From Sulfitobacter sp. (GTDB lineage Bacteria > Pseudomonadota > Alphaproteobacteria > Rhodobacterales > Rhodobacteraceae), in the NCBI GenBank assembly GCA_024637305.1, contig JAGXFI010000178.1, forward strand, positions 1-48,658: a stretch of DNA of 48,658 nt. The letters are read 5' to 3'. The notes beneath the pieces are model-generated. The model made no database searches and had not been told where the DNA came from. It saw nothing but the letters and a program-made list of their open reading frames with translations. Both the position numbers and the translations under genes were made by a program. Positions within the stretch are counted from its first letter, which is position 1; each line of letters begins with the position of its first letter. Shown here piece by piece: positions 7,847-17,222 of this stretch.

Positions 7847-8676
7847 CGCCCCCGCGCCCATTTATCCTTGCCGCGCGCGGGCAGTCTGGTGGCCGCTGCC
7901 ACCGCGCCATAGACGGCAAAACCCACCGGATCGCGCAGGAAATATCCGCCGACCGAAGGTGTGTCAGGCGGCGGAGCGTCGTCATTGACCAGCAATTCAG
8001 CATGGCGTTGCGCGATCTCTCGCACGCCTTCGTCCTGACGCCTGCGCACTTTGACCAGACGTCGAAATCCTTCGATCATCGGCCAGCTATAGGGTGCGGG
8101 TACCTTGACCCGCTCAGCTGGTGTAAAATTGAGGCGGACAAATGTATCGTCCGAAATGATGTCCGGAAATGCCTGCCAACGATCCCGGCCAGCGGCATTG
8201 ACCGCAAAGACCCCGAAGCCGGGAACGCCTTCGGTAACGAACGGCAGCCGTTGCCAGAACCGCGCATAGGCGCGCGTCACAAAACTGCGCGCAGGGGCGA
8301 TCTGCGCAGTCCCGGAGGCATAGCGCGCCGAAGGAACATCCAGCACTTCGGCCAGTTCCCGGATCAGCTCCGGCGATACGATGACGTCAGCATCCAGATA
8401 GACGCGTGCGGCATGTGTCGCCGCATCGTCGCCCGCGTTGAGTGCGCGCATCTTGCCCCCCTGCGCGAGGTCCAGCACGGCAAAGGCCCAGCCCAGTGAC
8501 TTGAACCGCTCTGCATAGCCTTGCGCGACCGCCGCCGTGTCATCGTTGCATCCGTTTGCGATCACGATCACCTCGACGGTGCCGGCAGGCACGGACCCCA
8601 GTAGCCCATCGAGACATGCACCGATATATCCCGCTTCGTCATGCGCAGGTATCAAGATGGAAACGGCTACGCTCAT
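7843..8676 (-). CDS. GT2-family glycosyltransferase, last gene of the NRPS/PKS operon
   Basis: This is an inverting GT-A fold glycosyltransferase. It starts VSILIPAHDEAGYIGACL and carries the nucleotide-binding block VIVIANGCNDDT, the region QGGKMRALNAGDD, and a DxD-type acidic motif in VYLDADVIV. Later comes SDDTFVRLNF (the ED-like catalytic acid position) and a C-terminal stretch that looks membrane-associated (FAVYGAVAAAT). The ATG overlaps by four bases the stop of the SGNH-glycosidase fusion gene, so it is very probably translated from the same message. Its acceptor is unknown. Context points to the polysaccharide repeat unit or a product of the NRPS/PKS. Confidence 0.85.
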   Translation of the reverse strand: MSVAVSILIPAHDEAGYIGACLDGLLGSVPAGTVEVIVIANGCNDDTAAVAQGYAERFKSLGWAFAVLDLAQGGKMRALNAGDDAATHAARVYLDADVIVSPELIRELAEVLDVPSARYASGTAQIAPARSFVTRAYARFWQRLPFVTEGVPGFGVFAVNAAGRDRWQAFPDIISDDTFVRLNFTPAERVKVPAPYSWPMIEGFRRLVKVRRRQDEGVREIAQRHAELLVNDDAPPPDTPSVGGYFLRDPVGFAVYGAVAAATRLPARGKDKWARGR

Positions 8677-11063
8677 CGCCCTGACACCAGCGCATCCATC
8701 CGTGGATTTTCATCATCAAGATGTCGCAAAGCCCCCCAGCTTCCCCATTTCGTCGGCGCGTAGACATCGGCATATGCATTGAACATCTGCCCGCCGACCG
8801 CGCGCCAGCGCGACAGCAGCGCCGTATAAAGCGCGCCCATCTCAGGCGTGTAATTCAGGTGCTGAAAGAATGCGCCGAGCCGTTCGTCATCAACCCGCGG
8901 ACCGATCCCGACGATATGCGTGCCACCCTCGTACATGATCAGGTCCAGCCCGTAATCCTGCGCCACCTTGGCGTGATAGGGCCAGACGCGGTCCGAAAGA
9001 TCCGCCAGCGTATCAGCGGGATCGCCACTGATGCTGCCGTCCCAAAGCTCCTGCGCAGCCATCCTGGTCGCATGGTCGAACCCGCCCTGCGCGTGGCTTT
9101 TGTCCAGCCAGCCGTCGACCAGATCAGCCCGCGCGTCTGTGCCGATGATGCCACCGAAATAGCCGGTGATCGCGTAGGCATCGAACGCTTCGAAGGGTGC
9201 AGGCAAGCCTTCGGAGCGGACCAGAGGCGCGTCCAGAACATCCTGTTCCAGTCCCAGCCAGCCGGTTTGCGAGGAAATCACCGTCACCAGACGCTCCGGC
9301 GCATCTGCGAAAATCTCGCGCCAGATGACCGCCATCTGCGCGGCCCGCAGGGCATAATACTGATGCCCCGATTCACCTGCGCCCCAACGCGCCTGCGCCA
9401 TGGCATCTGCCCAGCGGGTCTGTTCGAACTGCCAGTTCCAGACCTCGTTGGAATATTCCACGTAAGCAGTCAGCGACGGGTCGAGATTGGCGGCGACATA
9501 GGCCGAAAAGTGGCGGAGATAGGCGTCATCGGCCAGATGCGGCATATTGAACCACGGATCCTTGCCCAGTTCATTGGCCAGCGTCACCATCACCTCGACC
9601 GGTACGCCCTTGTCCGCCCATTGGGCATCCGCCACACGCGGCCGCCCCGCCCAGTCGGCTTGGGTGGAATTGTTCGTCGCCATCCAGTCCATGAACCGCA
9701 ATCCGCCAAAGACGTCGATCCGTTCGGTCCAGTCGGGGTTGAACAGTGCGCCACCATCCAGCAGCATGGCGCGATCCTCGCGGACCACTGTGATCTTGCG
9801 CACGGGATTGGCAGGGTCGGAGCGTTGGATGCGCACCTCGACGCTGCCTTGTCCCGGCTCATAGTCAAAGCGCACGGCGTTATCACCATATCGCATATTT
9901 TCCGCGCGCCCCGTTACCTCGACAATTCCCGCGCCTTCAAATCTGAGTAAATAGCGCCCTGCTAGCGATACCGCGTCCTGCGGCATATCCGTAAGGATGA
10001 GCGTCCCCAAGGATCCGACCTCGCGCGGCAATGCTACCGGCCAGCCGTCCGCGTCCAGAAAACCGCCTTCGCGCAATGCTTCGGTTTCCACCCCGCCCCA
10101 TTGTCCGGCCAGATGTCCGATCCAAGGACGGGCCGACTTCATCAAATCAAGAAACGGCTGCTGGACGCTCCAATCCGCAACCGTAGCAACTCCGACAGCG
10201 AGCGCCGGATGGGTTCTTTCAGGCTCAGCCCGCGAGGAAACGCGCAGCACCGGCGGGCCACGCGGGGCCTGACGCAAATCTGCCTGCTGCGATGTTGTCT
10301 GCCGGACGACAGTCCATGCAACCTGTTGCATCACCTGTGCCGTTCCATCCGCCAGTCCGCGCGGCGGCGGCACGACCCCTTCGGGGTTTTGGCCGGTCAG
10401 AACGCCATACTGGACCAGCGAAACGAAATAATGCCCCAACGCGCTGAGGTGAATATCGTCGTCGAAAAGTGGCGCTATGCTAGACAACCCTGGAACGCGC
10501 CCCGCTTCCGCGGAGTCCGACAAATTGCCCAGCGCCTGCCCCGCCGGGATCAATGCGATCTGATCGCGGTGATTGGGATGCGCATCCTGAACGGCCGTGA
10601 TGATGCCTTGCCACGCGGACAAGTCCTGACTTAACCGCGTACGCCACGGGATGTGTGCGTTATCGTCATATTCAACTTCCGCACCCGTGCCGCTTTTGAG
10701 GCTGTGCCATGTCTCTTGCACATAGACCTTCGCGGCGGGATTGGATTGGAACGCCAGTCCGGCAAAAGCGGCGGCATGCCTCTCCGTTTCGCTCCATTGC
10801 AGATGGTTGGCCAGTGGAATGGCCTCTGTCAGGATCAGGTGGCTGACTTGGCCGCGCGACAGAACCTTGCGCGCGTCTACGCCTTCTGCCACATCGCTGT
10901 GCTGCCAATTATACCCCAAAGGCGCGCCGTTGATGATCTGCGCCTGCACCGACGCGGTGGCCCCAGCGGCGTCCAGCGCACGGTCGAGCATTGCCGGCCC
11001 CTGTTGACCAAACAGGCTGTGGCCTACCATCAGGACCGAAAATAATGCTCCCGTCAGGCTCAT
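8673..11063 (-). CDS. Two-domain protein: SGNH-like domain fused to a clan GH-A-like glycosidase domain
   Basis: This 796-residue protein has no close family name that I can give. Residues 1-260 look like an SGNH hydrolase/acyltransferase: the Ser block VGHSLFG (Ser16), ETWHS, LIPAGQA and the catalytic dyad block DDDIHLSALGHY (Asp203, His205). Residues about 285-450 include a beta-rich linker. Residues about 450-796 resemble clan GH-A barrel glycosidases: VTLANELGKDPWFNMPH, the acid/base AYVEYSNEVWNW (Asn539-Glu540), and a possible nucleophile in LIMYEGGTH (Glu712). The N-terminus (LTGALFSVLMVGHSL) is hydrophobic but not a classical signal peptide. It overlaps the preceding SGNH gene by four bases (ATGA). 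Likely roles are de-esterification, acylation or trimming of the polysaccharide. Confidence 0.6.
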   Translation of the reverse strand: MSLTGALFSVLMVGHSLFGQQGPAMLDRALDAAGATASVQAQIINGAPLGYNWQHSDVAEGVDARKVLSRGQVSHLILTEAIPLANHLQWSETERHAAAFAGLAFQSNPAAKVYVQETWHSLKSGTGAEVEYDDNAHIPWRTRLSQDLSAWQGIITAVQDAHPNHRDQIALIPAGQALGNLSDSAEAGRVPGLSSIAPLFDDDIHLSALGHYFVSLVQYGVLTGQNPEGVVPPPRGLADGTAQVMQQVAWTVVRQTTSQQADLRQAPRGPPVLRVSSRAEPERTHPALAVGVATVADWSVQQPFLDLMKSARPWIGHLAGQWGGVETEALREGGFLDADGWPVALPREVGSLGTLILTDMPQDAVSLAGRYLLRFEGAGIVEVTGRAENMRYGDNAVRFDYEPGQGSVEVRIQRSDPANPVRKITVVREDRAMLLDGGALFNPDWTERIDVFGGLRFMDWMATNNSTQADWAGRPRVADAQWADKGVPVEVMVTLANELGKDPWFNMPHLADDAYLRHFSAYVAANLDPSLTAYVEYSNEVWNWQFEQTRWADAMAQARWGAGESGHQYYALRAAQMAVIWREIFADAPERLVTVISSQTGWLGLEQDVLDAPLVRSEGLPAPFEAFDAYAITGYFGGIIGTDARADLVDGWLDKSHAQGGFDHATRMAAQELWDGSISGDPADTLADLSDRVWPYHAKVAQDYGLDLIMYEGGTHIVGIGPRVDDERLGAFFQHLNYTPEMGALYTALLSRWRAVGGQMFNAYADVYAPTKWGSWGALRHLDDENPRMDALVSGR

Positions 11064-11998
11064 GCAGCGACCCCGCTTTGTTGATAGCGGCGGACGACGT
11101 CCCAGACCGTCTCCTGCATCATCAGCCCCGCTTGTGCATCCGGGGCCTTTGCCGCTGTTCCGTCCGCCCGTGCCAAGGCCAATGGCAATCCGACCGGACT
11201 ACGATGATAGAGCGTGGCAAAATGCGTGAGTGCCACAAGGTAGTTGCCCAGATCACCAAGGTGAATGGTATCGACGCCCCCTTCAGGCGTCTGCGCGAAC
11301 AGGGCATCGCGGTCGCTCAGTGCGCCGATGCCGCCTGCCTGTGTGATGCGCCGCACGACAGCGGCGATCACCTGACCGGCGGGAATAATATGGATGGGCA
11401 CCCCCAAGGCGCGTGCGGCTGGGAAGGCAATATCCGCTTCCCAACGCTTGGCAAGATCGCTGTCGATCCGATCGAGCCATCCTGACGGATCGTCCGTATT
11501 GTGCCAGGTCTCATACAAATAAAGCCGCACGTCAGGCCGCGCGGACTTTGCCAGCTGCGCCCACCGGGTCAGGTATTTGGCGCTGTCATGGTATCGAATC
11601 GCATCCGCGATCTCTACCATCTCGGTAAATACCACAGCGTCATAAAGACCACTTTCGATCGCCTCGCCTGCGGCTCGGAAACGGTCATGTGCGTTCTCGA
11701 CATCAAAGCCGTTGACCGGCACCGCAGGTTCCCAATGATCGCGGAGCGATGCTCCCCAGCCCAGTTGACTGGCGTAACCGTGGCCGGCCCCCGCCAGTTG
11801 CGCCAGCATTGCGGGCATGTTGCGGCCCACAAGCGAGTGACCCAGATGATAGACCTGCATCGGTCCATCCGGTGGCGGCAGCGGCTGGTTGTATAGCGCC
11901 TGCACCGATCTTTTGGTTCGGGCCTGCCAGAGCCCCCCGCCAAGCGCCAATACACCGCCCGTCAAAGCTGCCCGTCGTGTCCAAAAACCCAAATTCAC
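11060..11998 (-). CDS. SGNH-like protein with twin-arginine-type leader
   Basis: This 312-residue protein begins with an N-terminal TRRAALTGGVLALGGGLW segment that resembles a Tat signal peptide, so it probably acts in the periplasm. The SGNH-type blocks are YHLGHSLVG (Ser55), TEMVEI, LYETWHN, IIPAGQV and DTIHLGDLGNYLVAL (Asp243, His246). The same blocks in the same order occur in the first 260 residues of the downstream gene, so the two are paralogues. SGNH proteins in exopolysaccharide systems include O-acetyl esterases and AlgX/AlgJ-like O-acetyltransferases, and either is possible here. It starts with GTG 11 bases after the PPTase stop and overlaps the next gene by four bases. Confidence 0.65.
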   Translation of the reverse strand: MNLGFWTRRAALTGGVLALGGGLWQARTKRSVQALYNQPLPPPDGPMQVYHLGHSLVGRNMPAMLAQLAGAGHGYASQLGWGASLRDHWEPAVPVNGFDVENAHDRFRAAGEAIESGLYDAVVFTEMVEIADAIRYHDSAKYLTRWAQLAKSARPDVRLYLYETWHNTDDPSGWLDRIDSDLAKRWEADIAFPAARALGVPIHIIPAGQVIAAVVRRITQAGGIGALSDRDALFAQTPEGGVDTIHLGDLGNYLVALTHFATLYHRSPVGLPLALARADGTAAKAPDAQAGLMMQETVWDVVRRYQQSGVAA

Positions 11999-12009
11999 GC
12001 GCGATTTCC

Positions 12010-12720
12010 CTAGCCTCTGCCGACCACAGAATGGTCGAGCGCCATACCTGTGACAAGTACCCCTGCCGCATGGGCATAGCGGCCATTCATGACGGTCCCG
12101 GCGCGAATACCGCCAGCATCAGCGAGAAAACGCGCGTTGAACCGCGCAGTTTCATGGTCGATCCGCACCTCAAGATGATCGAAGCCGAACAATGCGCCCG
12201 TCAGAGGATATTGCGCCTTGTAAGTGGCTTCCTTCGCGCAAAAGATCAGCTTGGCCATGATACCGCGCTCCGCGGGATTTTGTGTGCGCAACCATGATTG
12301 TTCTGCGGCCCCGCAGACGATCGGGACCAGATCCCCGGCCAAGGGCGTGTCCTCTTCGAGATCCACACCGATCGATGCCCAATCCTTTGTATGACCCAGC
12401 GCTGCCACGCAGACAGACCGGCAATGAGAGATGCTGCCGACGACACCTTCTGGCCAGATCGGCGCGCGATCGAGGTCACTTGGAACGGGCCGTGGCGGCA
12501 AGCCAAGCGCGACCATACCGGCGCGGGCGGCAGCGCGGCCTGCGTGAAATTCGGCGCGGCGTCGGGGAACAGCACCCGACACCGCGTGGTCCTCGGAGGG
12601 GTCCATCGTATCGGGCATCTGGCGCGGATCGCGCGCCGCAATGGCAACGTTGCGCGCAAACACCGATTTGGTCAGTTCTGCCGCCAGCAAAAAGACGTCT
12701 GTGCTTTGATCGAGTGTCAT
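12010..12720 (-). CDS. 4'-phosphopantetheinyl transferase (Sfp/EntD type)
   Basis: The enzyme transfers the phosphopantetheine arm from CoA to the conserved serine of carrier domains, converting them to the active holo form. Family motifs are all present: an N-terminal block with RRRAEFHAGRAAA, GSISHC, the Mg-binding IGVDLEED and the hallmark FCAKEATYKAQYPLTG. Length (236 residues) matches EntD-like members. Its ATG overlaps the stop of the NRPS by four bases, so the obvious substrates are the NRPS carrier Ser (about residue 1427) and the PKS carrier Ser1785. Dedicated PPTases are typical of secondary-metabolite loci. Confidence 0.92.
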   Translation of the reverse strand: MTLDQSTDVFLLAAELTKSVFARNVAIAARDPRQMPDTMDPSEDHAVSGAVPRRRAEFHAGRAAARAGMVALGLPPRPVPSDLDRAPIWPEGVVGSISHCRSVCVAALGHTKDWASIGVDLEEDTPLAGDLVPIVCGAAEQSWLRTQNPAERGIMAKLIFCAKEATYKAQYPLTGALFGFDHLEVRIDHETARFNARFLADAGGIRAGTVMNGRYAHAAGVLVTGMALDHSVVGRG

Positions 12721-15700
12721 ACGCCGGCTTTGCTACGGCTGGCCCGCATGGCGCGGCGTTTGCTCATGGTCTCGGTCCTCTCCGGCGACGGTGCGACCGC
12801 TGCGTCGGGTTGAGGTGCTTCGACCCCGCCCAGATGCGCAGCCAACGCATCCAAGGTGGGAAACCGGAAAATATCCGTGATGGATAACCGATCCGTGCCA
12901 AGCGCCTGCCTGATGTCCCGATGCGCCTGCACGGCCAACAGGGAATGGCCGCCCAGCGCAAAGAAATTGTCGGACGCGCGGACATTTGCAACTCCAAGTA
13001 TGCGCTGCCAGACGTCGGCAATCGCCCGCTGGGTCGCGTCCGCAGGAGCTTTTTCACACGGCTCAGCGTCTGCTTGCACCTCCGGAGCGGGAAGCGCCTT
13101 GCGGTCGATCTTCTTGTTGGGGGTCAGGGGCATCGCGTCAATCTTCACGATCCGCGAAGGAACCATTATCTGTGGTAAAGTTTCGGCTAGGGCCGCCTTC
13201 AGCGTTTCCTCCGTCGCAATGCCATCGCCAGTCACGTAGCCGACCAGTTGCGCGCCACCCGGCGTTTCGCGCGCGATGACGACAGCGGCCTGCACGCCGT
13301 TCTGCGCGGCCAGCGCGGCCTCGATTTCTCCCAATTCGATACGATGGCCGCGGATCTTAACCTGATCGTCGGCGCGCCCCCTGAAACGCAGAATACCATC
13401 CGCCCGCCACGCGGCCAGATCGCCGGTTCTGTACATCAGCCCCTGGCCGAAGGGATCGGGAACAAAACGTTCCTTCGTCATGGCATCACGTTTCCAGTAG
13501 CCCTGCGTCACACCATCGCCCGCGATATAGATCTCCCCCTCAACACCGACGGCGCAAGGGTCCATCGTGCCATCAAGGACATACACCTGCGTATTGGCGA
13601 TCGGGTTGCCGATGGGTACGGTCACGTCGTCACCCTGCGTCATGAAGCTTGTGGACCAGATCGTCGTTTCGGTCGGACCATACATGTTCTGCACCGGCAC
13701 GCCTGCGGCCTTGGTCAAGCTGGCCGCCAGTGTCCCGGGCAATGCCTCGCCACCAACCATCAGCGCGCGCAGTCCGCGCAACACCTGCCGGGTTTCATGA
13801 TTGGTCACCAGCATCCGCGCCATCGACGGGGTGCATTGCAGATGACTGACCTTGTGCCGCACCATCTGCGCCGCGAGCGAGAAATCATCTTCGGCCAGCA
13901 CAGTTCCCGCGTTGGCGCGGGCCAATACGCGGGCCAGCGGCTTGAGACCTTCAAGCACGACGGCGGGCGCAATCCCGTAATCTATCAGGCAGGCGATCTC
14001 GTCCACACCGATCCGCTTGAGCTGCTCCGCCCGCGCAAGGCCATCCTCGACGGTGCCGAACAGGCCACTATCGTTGAAATACCGCTCAAAAGCGAAATCA
14101 AGGATCGCTTCCATCTCCGCCGCGTCGAGCGAGCCCAGATCGACCTCGAAGGGATTGGTGACGCCCTTGGGTTTCTTGAATGCCGGAAAGGCCCAAGCGT
14201 ATTGCTTGATCAGGCCAGCCGCTGAGCGCAGGTAATCCTTCATCGGTTCGCGCGCGACCCTTTCCGCCTCCGCGCGCGTTCCGGCCAGATAGGTGTGCAG
14301 CATGACCGTCACCTTGAAATTGGCCGGATCTTGACCTGCGCCGCGCAATGCCTGGTGATAGATTCCGATCTTGTCGGCGACTTCGTCAATCGATTGTCCC
14401 AGAAGATGCGTCAGCACGTTCGCACCGATTTCGCCCGCCTCCCGCCAGGTGTCAGGATTGCCCGCGGTCGTTACCCAGATCGGCAGCTCCGACGTGACGG
14501 GGCGCGGTTGCGTCACAACCGCAAAGGCCGTGCCGTCCTTGGTGGGAAATTCGACCGCGTCACCGCGCCACAAGCTGCGCAACTGGTCAATCGCTGCGTA
14601 CATCGCAGGTTTGTTCGCCGGGGGCGTGTTTTCCGGACGCAGCACGAAATCATCGGGTTGCCAGCCGCTCGCAATGGCAAGCCCCACACGTCCGCCGGTC
14701 ATGTTGTCGATCACGGCCCATTCCTCGGCGATGCGCGCAGGATGGTGCAAAGGGGCCACGCATGACCCTGCCCGCACGTCCAGATTGCGCGTCACAGCCG
14801 CCACTGCCGCCCCGGTCACGGACGGGTTCGGATAGGGTCCGCCAAAGGCGTGGAAATGCCGCTCGGGCGTCCAGACCGCGTTAAAGCCGTGCGCGTCGGC
14901 GAATTTGGCACCCTCCAGCAGCAACTCGTATTTCTTGGGCCCGACGCCATCGTCGTTACCCCAATAGAACAGGTTGAAGTCGATCTTGCGATCAGACAGC
15001 GCAATCGGCCCGCGGCTGAGCTCCGTCCGGCTGTCGTCGCCAACCAGCACCAGCTTGAAACCGCGCGCGAGTGTCCAGAAAAGTTCGAGCACGGAAATAT
15101 CGAAAGACAGGCTGGTGACAGCGAGCCACACATCGCCTTGCTTATGGTCGATCCGTGCGTCCATTCCGGTAAAGAAATTCGCGACATTGCGATGCGCGAC
15201 CATCACTCCCTTGGGCGTGCCCGTGGAACCGGAGGTGTAGATGAGATAGGCCAGATCATCTTTGCCGGCGGCTGGGGGCGGATTGTATTCGGATGCCGCG
15301 GCGATTGCTGGATCGTTCAGCAACAGGGTCTGTGCACCACCCGGCAAATCATCGGCCAGCGCCGCCTGCGTGACGATAATGCGCGCCCCGCTATCGGCGA
15401 TGTAATGCGCGATACGGTCTTTTGGATAGGCCGGGTCCAGCGGCACATATGCCCCACCCGCCTTTAGAATGCCAAGCGCCCCAATCAACAGGTCGGGCCC
15501 GCGCGCAACGCAAAGCCCGACAGGCGCGCCCGGCCTCACGCCTTGCGCCCGCAGGACGTGAGCCAGCTGATTCGCAGCAGCATTCAGCGCGGTATAGCTC
15601 AGCTGCCGATCTTCGAAGACCAAGGCCACCAGATCCGGCGTGCGCGCAACCTGCGCCTCGAACGCCGCGTGAAGGGTTTGCGTGCTGTCATAGGAAACCG

Positions 15701-17222
15701 CCGTATCGTTCCAGTCGTGCAGAACCATCCGCCGCTCGTCCGCTGGCAGCGACAGCGGCCCCGCCTCGTCCGCGTCCACGTGTTCCAGCGCTGCCTCCAG
15801 ACGGCGCGCAAGCAGGTCCATTGCCAGATCACCTAATGGAGCGCGCAACGTCACCCGATCCTCTTCCAGACCAACACTCAGATAAGGGCCGTCAAGCGGC
15901 TTGCCCGATGAGATGATAGCGGTCGGATGCACATCGCGGATTTTCGGTTCCCGTAGATAAAGGTCAGCGGCAAAGCCCTTGCTATGCAACGTTTTTTCAA
16001 AACCTTCGACAAATCGTTCAGGCGCGCCTGCATCGATCTCCAGCGGAACCCAATCCCGGATATATCCCTTTGCCTTGGGCGTAATGGCTACAGCGATATA
16101 GCCTTTTGCCATGCCGGCGCTTTGCAGGGCCATCAATCCCACCGCCTGCGCGACCCGCGCCCGTTCCAGGCCCTTTGGCAGGTCAACGACACGTTCGATC
16201 TGCGCGGATGGATCGCCGACGTCGAAAGCAATCTCTACCGGGTCGACCTGCGAAAGCGTCGCGCGCCAATGCGGTTCTTCACCGACCGCTTGCGCCTGCG
16301 CGTCGTCGATCATGGGGTCCACACTTGGCAGGACGGTTCCCGCGCTAGGCAAAGTGACTGTACCCCCGCCGAGATCCGTAAAACCTCGCAACCGTACGGC
16401 ACTGTCACCTGTCCCGACGATCAGATCATCTTCACCTGCGGCAATTACGACGCCGGGTACACCGGCCTGATCCACCGGCTCACCTGACGCTACGGCCAAG
16501 ACACGCCCCGCGACCTCGATCTTGGCCAGTCCCAGAGGGTTCGCATACCCGCCGAAATCAAGGCCGCGCAAGAGCGCGCAAATCTCGTTCGCTGAACGGC
16601 TGAAATCAATCCGGCAGAATCCCGCGGGACGGTCATCGCGCGCAAAATAGCTGCGACGGGACAGATCCTGCGGCACAGGTTCCAGCGCGCCGCTTTCCAG
16701 TTGCGCGAGGACGTGACCGAAACTTTCCATCCCGGCGGCGTAGCATTTGGAGTTCAGGCTGAAGGCCGTCTCGTCGGGCGCGATGTCGATCATCACCTGC
16801 CCCAACAGATCCCCCTCGTCTACGCCGCCCTCAAGCATGTGCCAGCTGACACCGTGCTGTGCCTCGCCATGAATGATCGCCCAGGCCGGGGTGTTCAGAC
16901 CAGCATAGCGCGGCAACGGGCCGTCGTGAAAATTCACCGCGCCCCTGACCGGAAGCGCCAATACGGCATCGCTGAGTATCTTCAGGTTGGCGACGCTCAG
17001 CAGCCAGTCGAATTTTCCAATGTCCGCCGTGACCAGATCGACGGCTCGCGGCAGGACCAGAAGATCCCGCCCTTCGGCCCAACGGCGCACATCGGCGTCC
17101 GTTGTCACGACTGCGACAATTCGGTGCCCCCCTGCCAGCACGATGTCGCCGCAGCCAATCGTCAGAGATTCGTCCCCCGCAAGAACGCAGGAAATGGCAT
17201 TTCGATTGACAGGCGCGGTCAT
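12717..17222 (-). CDS. NRPS: formyltransferase - condensation remnant - adenylation split by luciferase-like monooxygenase - carrier
   Basis: The protein has 1501 residues. Residues 1-300 resemble a methionyl-tRNA-type formyltransferase: NFHDGPLPRYAGLN with Asn97/His99, and VDEGDLLGQ with Asp135. Residues about 320-500 look like the tail of a condensation domain but have no HHxxxDG. Adenylation starts near 515, with A3 as YLIYTSGSTGTPKG and A4 as SFDISVLELFW. Residues about 735-1085 are an FMN-dependent luciferase-like monooxygenase (FNLFYWGN, AVWTPERHFHAFGG, VAPLHHPARIAEEW, IASGW). Adenylation resumes with GGEALPG, A5 NMYGPTETT and A10 PNKKIDRK. The specificity residues read D708, I709, L712, Q1129, M1155, G1157, M1180, I1188, W1189, K1371, a glycine-type code. 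A carrier (FFALGGHSLLA) is followed by a basic tail. There is no thioesterase or active condensation domain. It overlaps its neighbours by four bases on both sides. A similar monooxygenase insertion between A4 and A5 is known in MtaG/MelG of myxothiazol-type pathways. Confidence 0.9.
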   Translation of the reverse strand: MTAPVNRNAISCVLAGDESLTIGCGDIVLAGGHRIVAVVTTDADVRRWAEGRDLLVLPRAVDLVTADIGKFDWLLSVANLKILSDAVLALPVRGAVNFHDGPLPRYAGLNTPAWAIIHGEAQHGVSWHMLEGGVDEGDLLGQVMIDIAPDETAFSLNSKCYAAGMESFGHVLAQLESGALEPVPQDLSRRSYFARDDRPAGFCRIDFSRSANEICALLRGLDFGGYANPLGLAKIEVAGRVLAVASGEPVDQAGVPGVVIAAGEDDLIVGTGDSAVRLRGFTDLGGGTVTLPSAGTVLPSVDPMIDDAQAQAVGEEPHWRATLSQVDPVEIAFDVGDPSAQIERVVDLPKGLERARVAQAVGLMALQSAGMAKGYIAVAITPKAKGYIRDWVPLEIDAGAPERFVEGFEKTLHSKGFAADLYLREPKIRDVHPTAIISSGKPLDGPYLSVGLEEDRVTLRAPLGDLAMDLLARRLEAALEHVDADEAGPLSLPADERRMVLHDWNDTAVSYDSTQTLHAAFEAQVARTPDLVALVFEDRQLSYTALNAAANQLAHVLRAQGVRPGAPVGLCVARGPDLLIGALGILKAGGAYVPLDPAYPKDRIAHYIADSGARIIVTQAALADDLPGGAQTLLLNDPAIAAASEYNPPPAAGKDDLAYLIYTSGSTGTPKGVMVAHRNVANFFTGMDARIDHKQGDVWLAVTSLSFDISVLELFWTLARGFKLVLVGDDSRTELSRGPIALSDRKIDFNLFYWGNDDGVGPKKYELLLEGAKFADAHGFNAVWTPERHFHAFGGPYPNPSVTGAAVAAVTRNLDVRAGSCVAPLHHPARIAEEWAVIDNMTGGRVGLAIASGWQPDDFVLRPENTPPANKPAMYAAIDQLRSLWRGDAVEFPTKDGTAFAVVTQPRPVTSELPIWVTTAGNPDTWREAGEIGANVLTHLLGQSIDEVADKIGIYHQALRGAGQDPANFKVTVMLHTYLAGTRAEAERVAREPMKDYLRSAAGLIKQYAWAFPAFKKPKGVTNPFEVDLGSLDAAEMEAILDFAFERYFNDSGLFGTVEDGLARAEQLKRIGVDEIACLIDYGIAPAVVLEGLKPLARVLARANAGTVLAEDDFSLAAQMVRHKVSHLQCTPSMARMLVTNHETRQVLRGLRALMVGGEALPGTLAASLTKAAGVPVQNMYGPTETTIWSTSFMTQGDDVTVPIGNPIANTQVYVLDGTMDPCAVGVEGEIYIAGDGVTQGYWKRDAMTKERFVPDPFGQGLMYRTGDLAAWRADGILRFRGRADDQVKIRGHRIELGEIEAALAAQNGVQAAVVIARETPGGAQLVGYVTGDGIATEETLKAALAETLPQIMVPSRIVKIDAMPLTPNKKIDRKALPAPEVQADAEPCEKAPADATQRAIADVWQRILGVANVRASDNFFALGGHSLLAVQAHRDIRQALGTDRLSITDIFRFPTLDALAAHLGGVEAPQPDAAVAPSPERTETMSKRRAMRASRSKAGV

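Noticed and set aside
8721-9950. Long open frame antisense to the SGNH-glycosidase gene
   Set aside because: No domain recognised, and the minus-strand gene is supported by motifs and overlaps with both neighbours.
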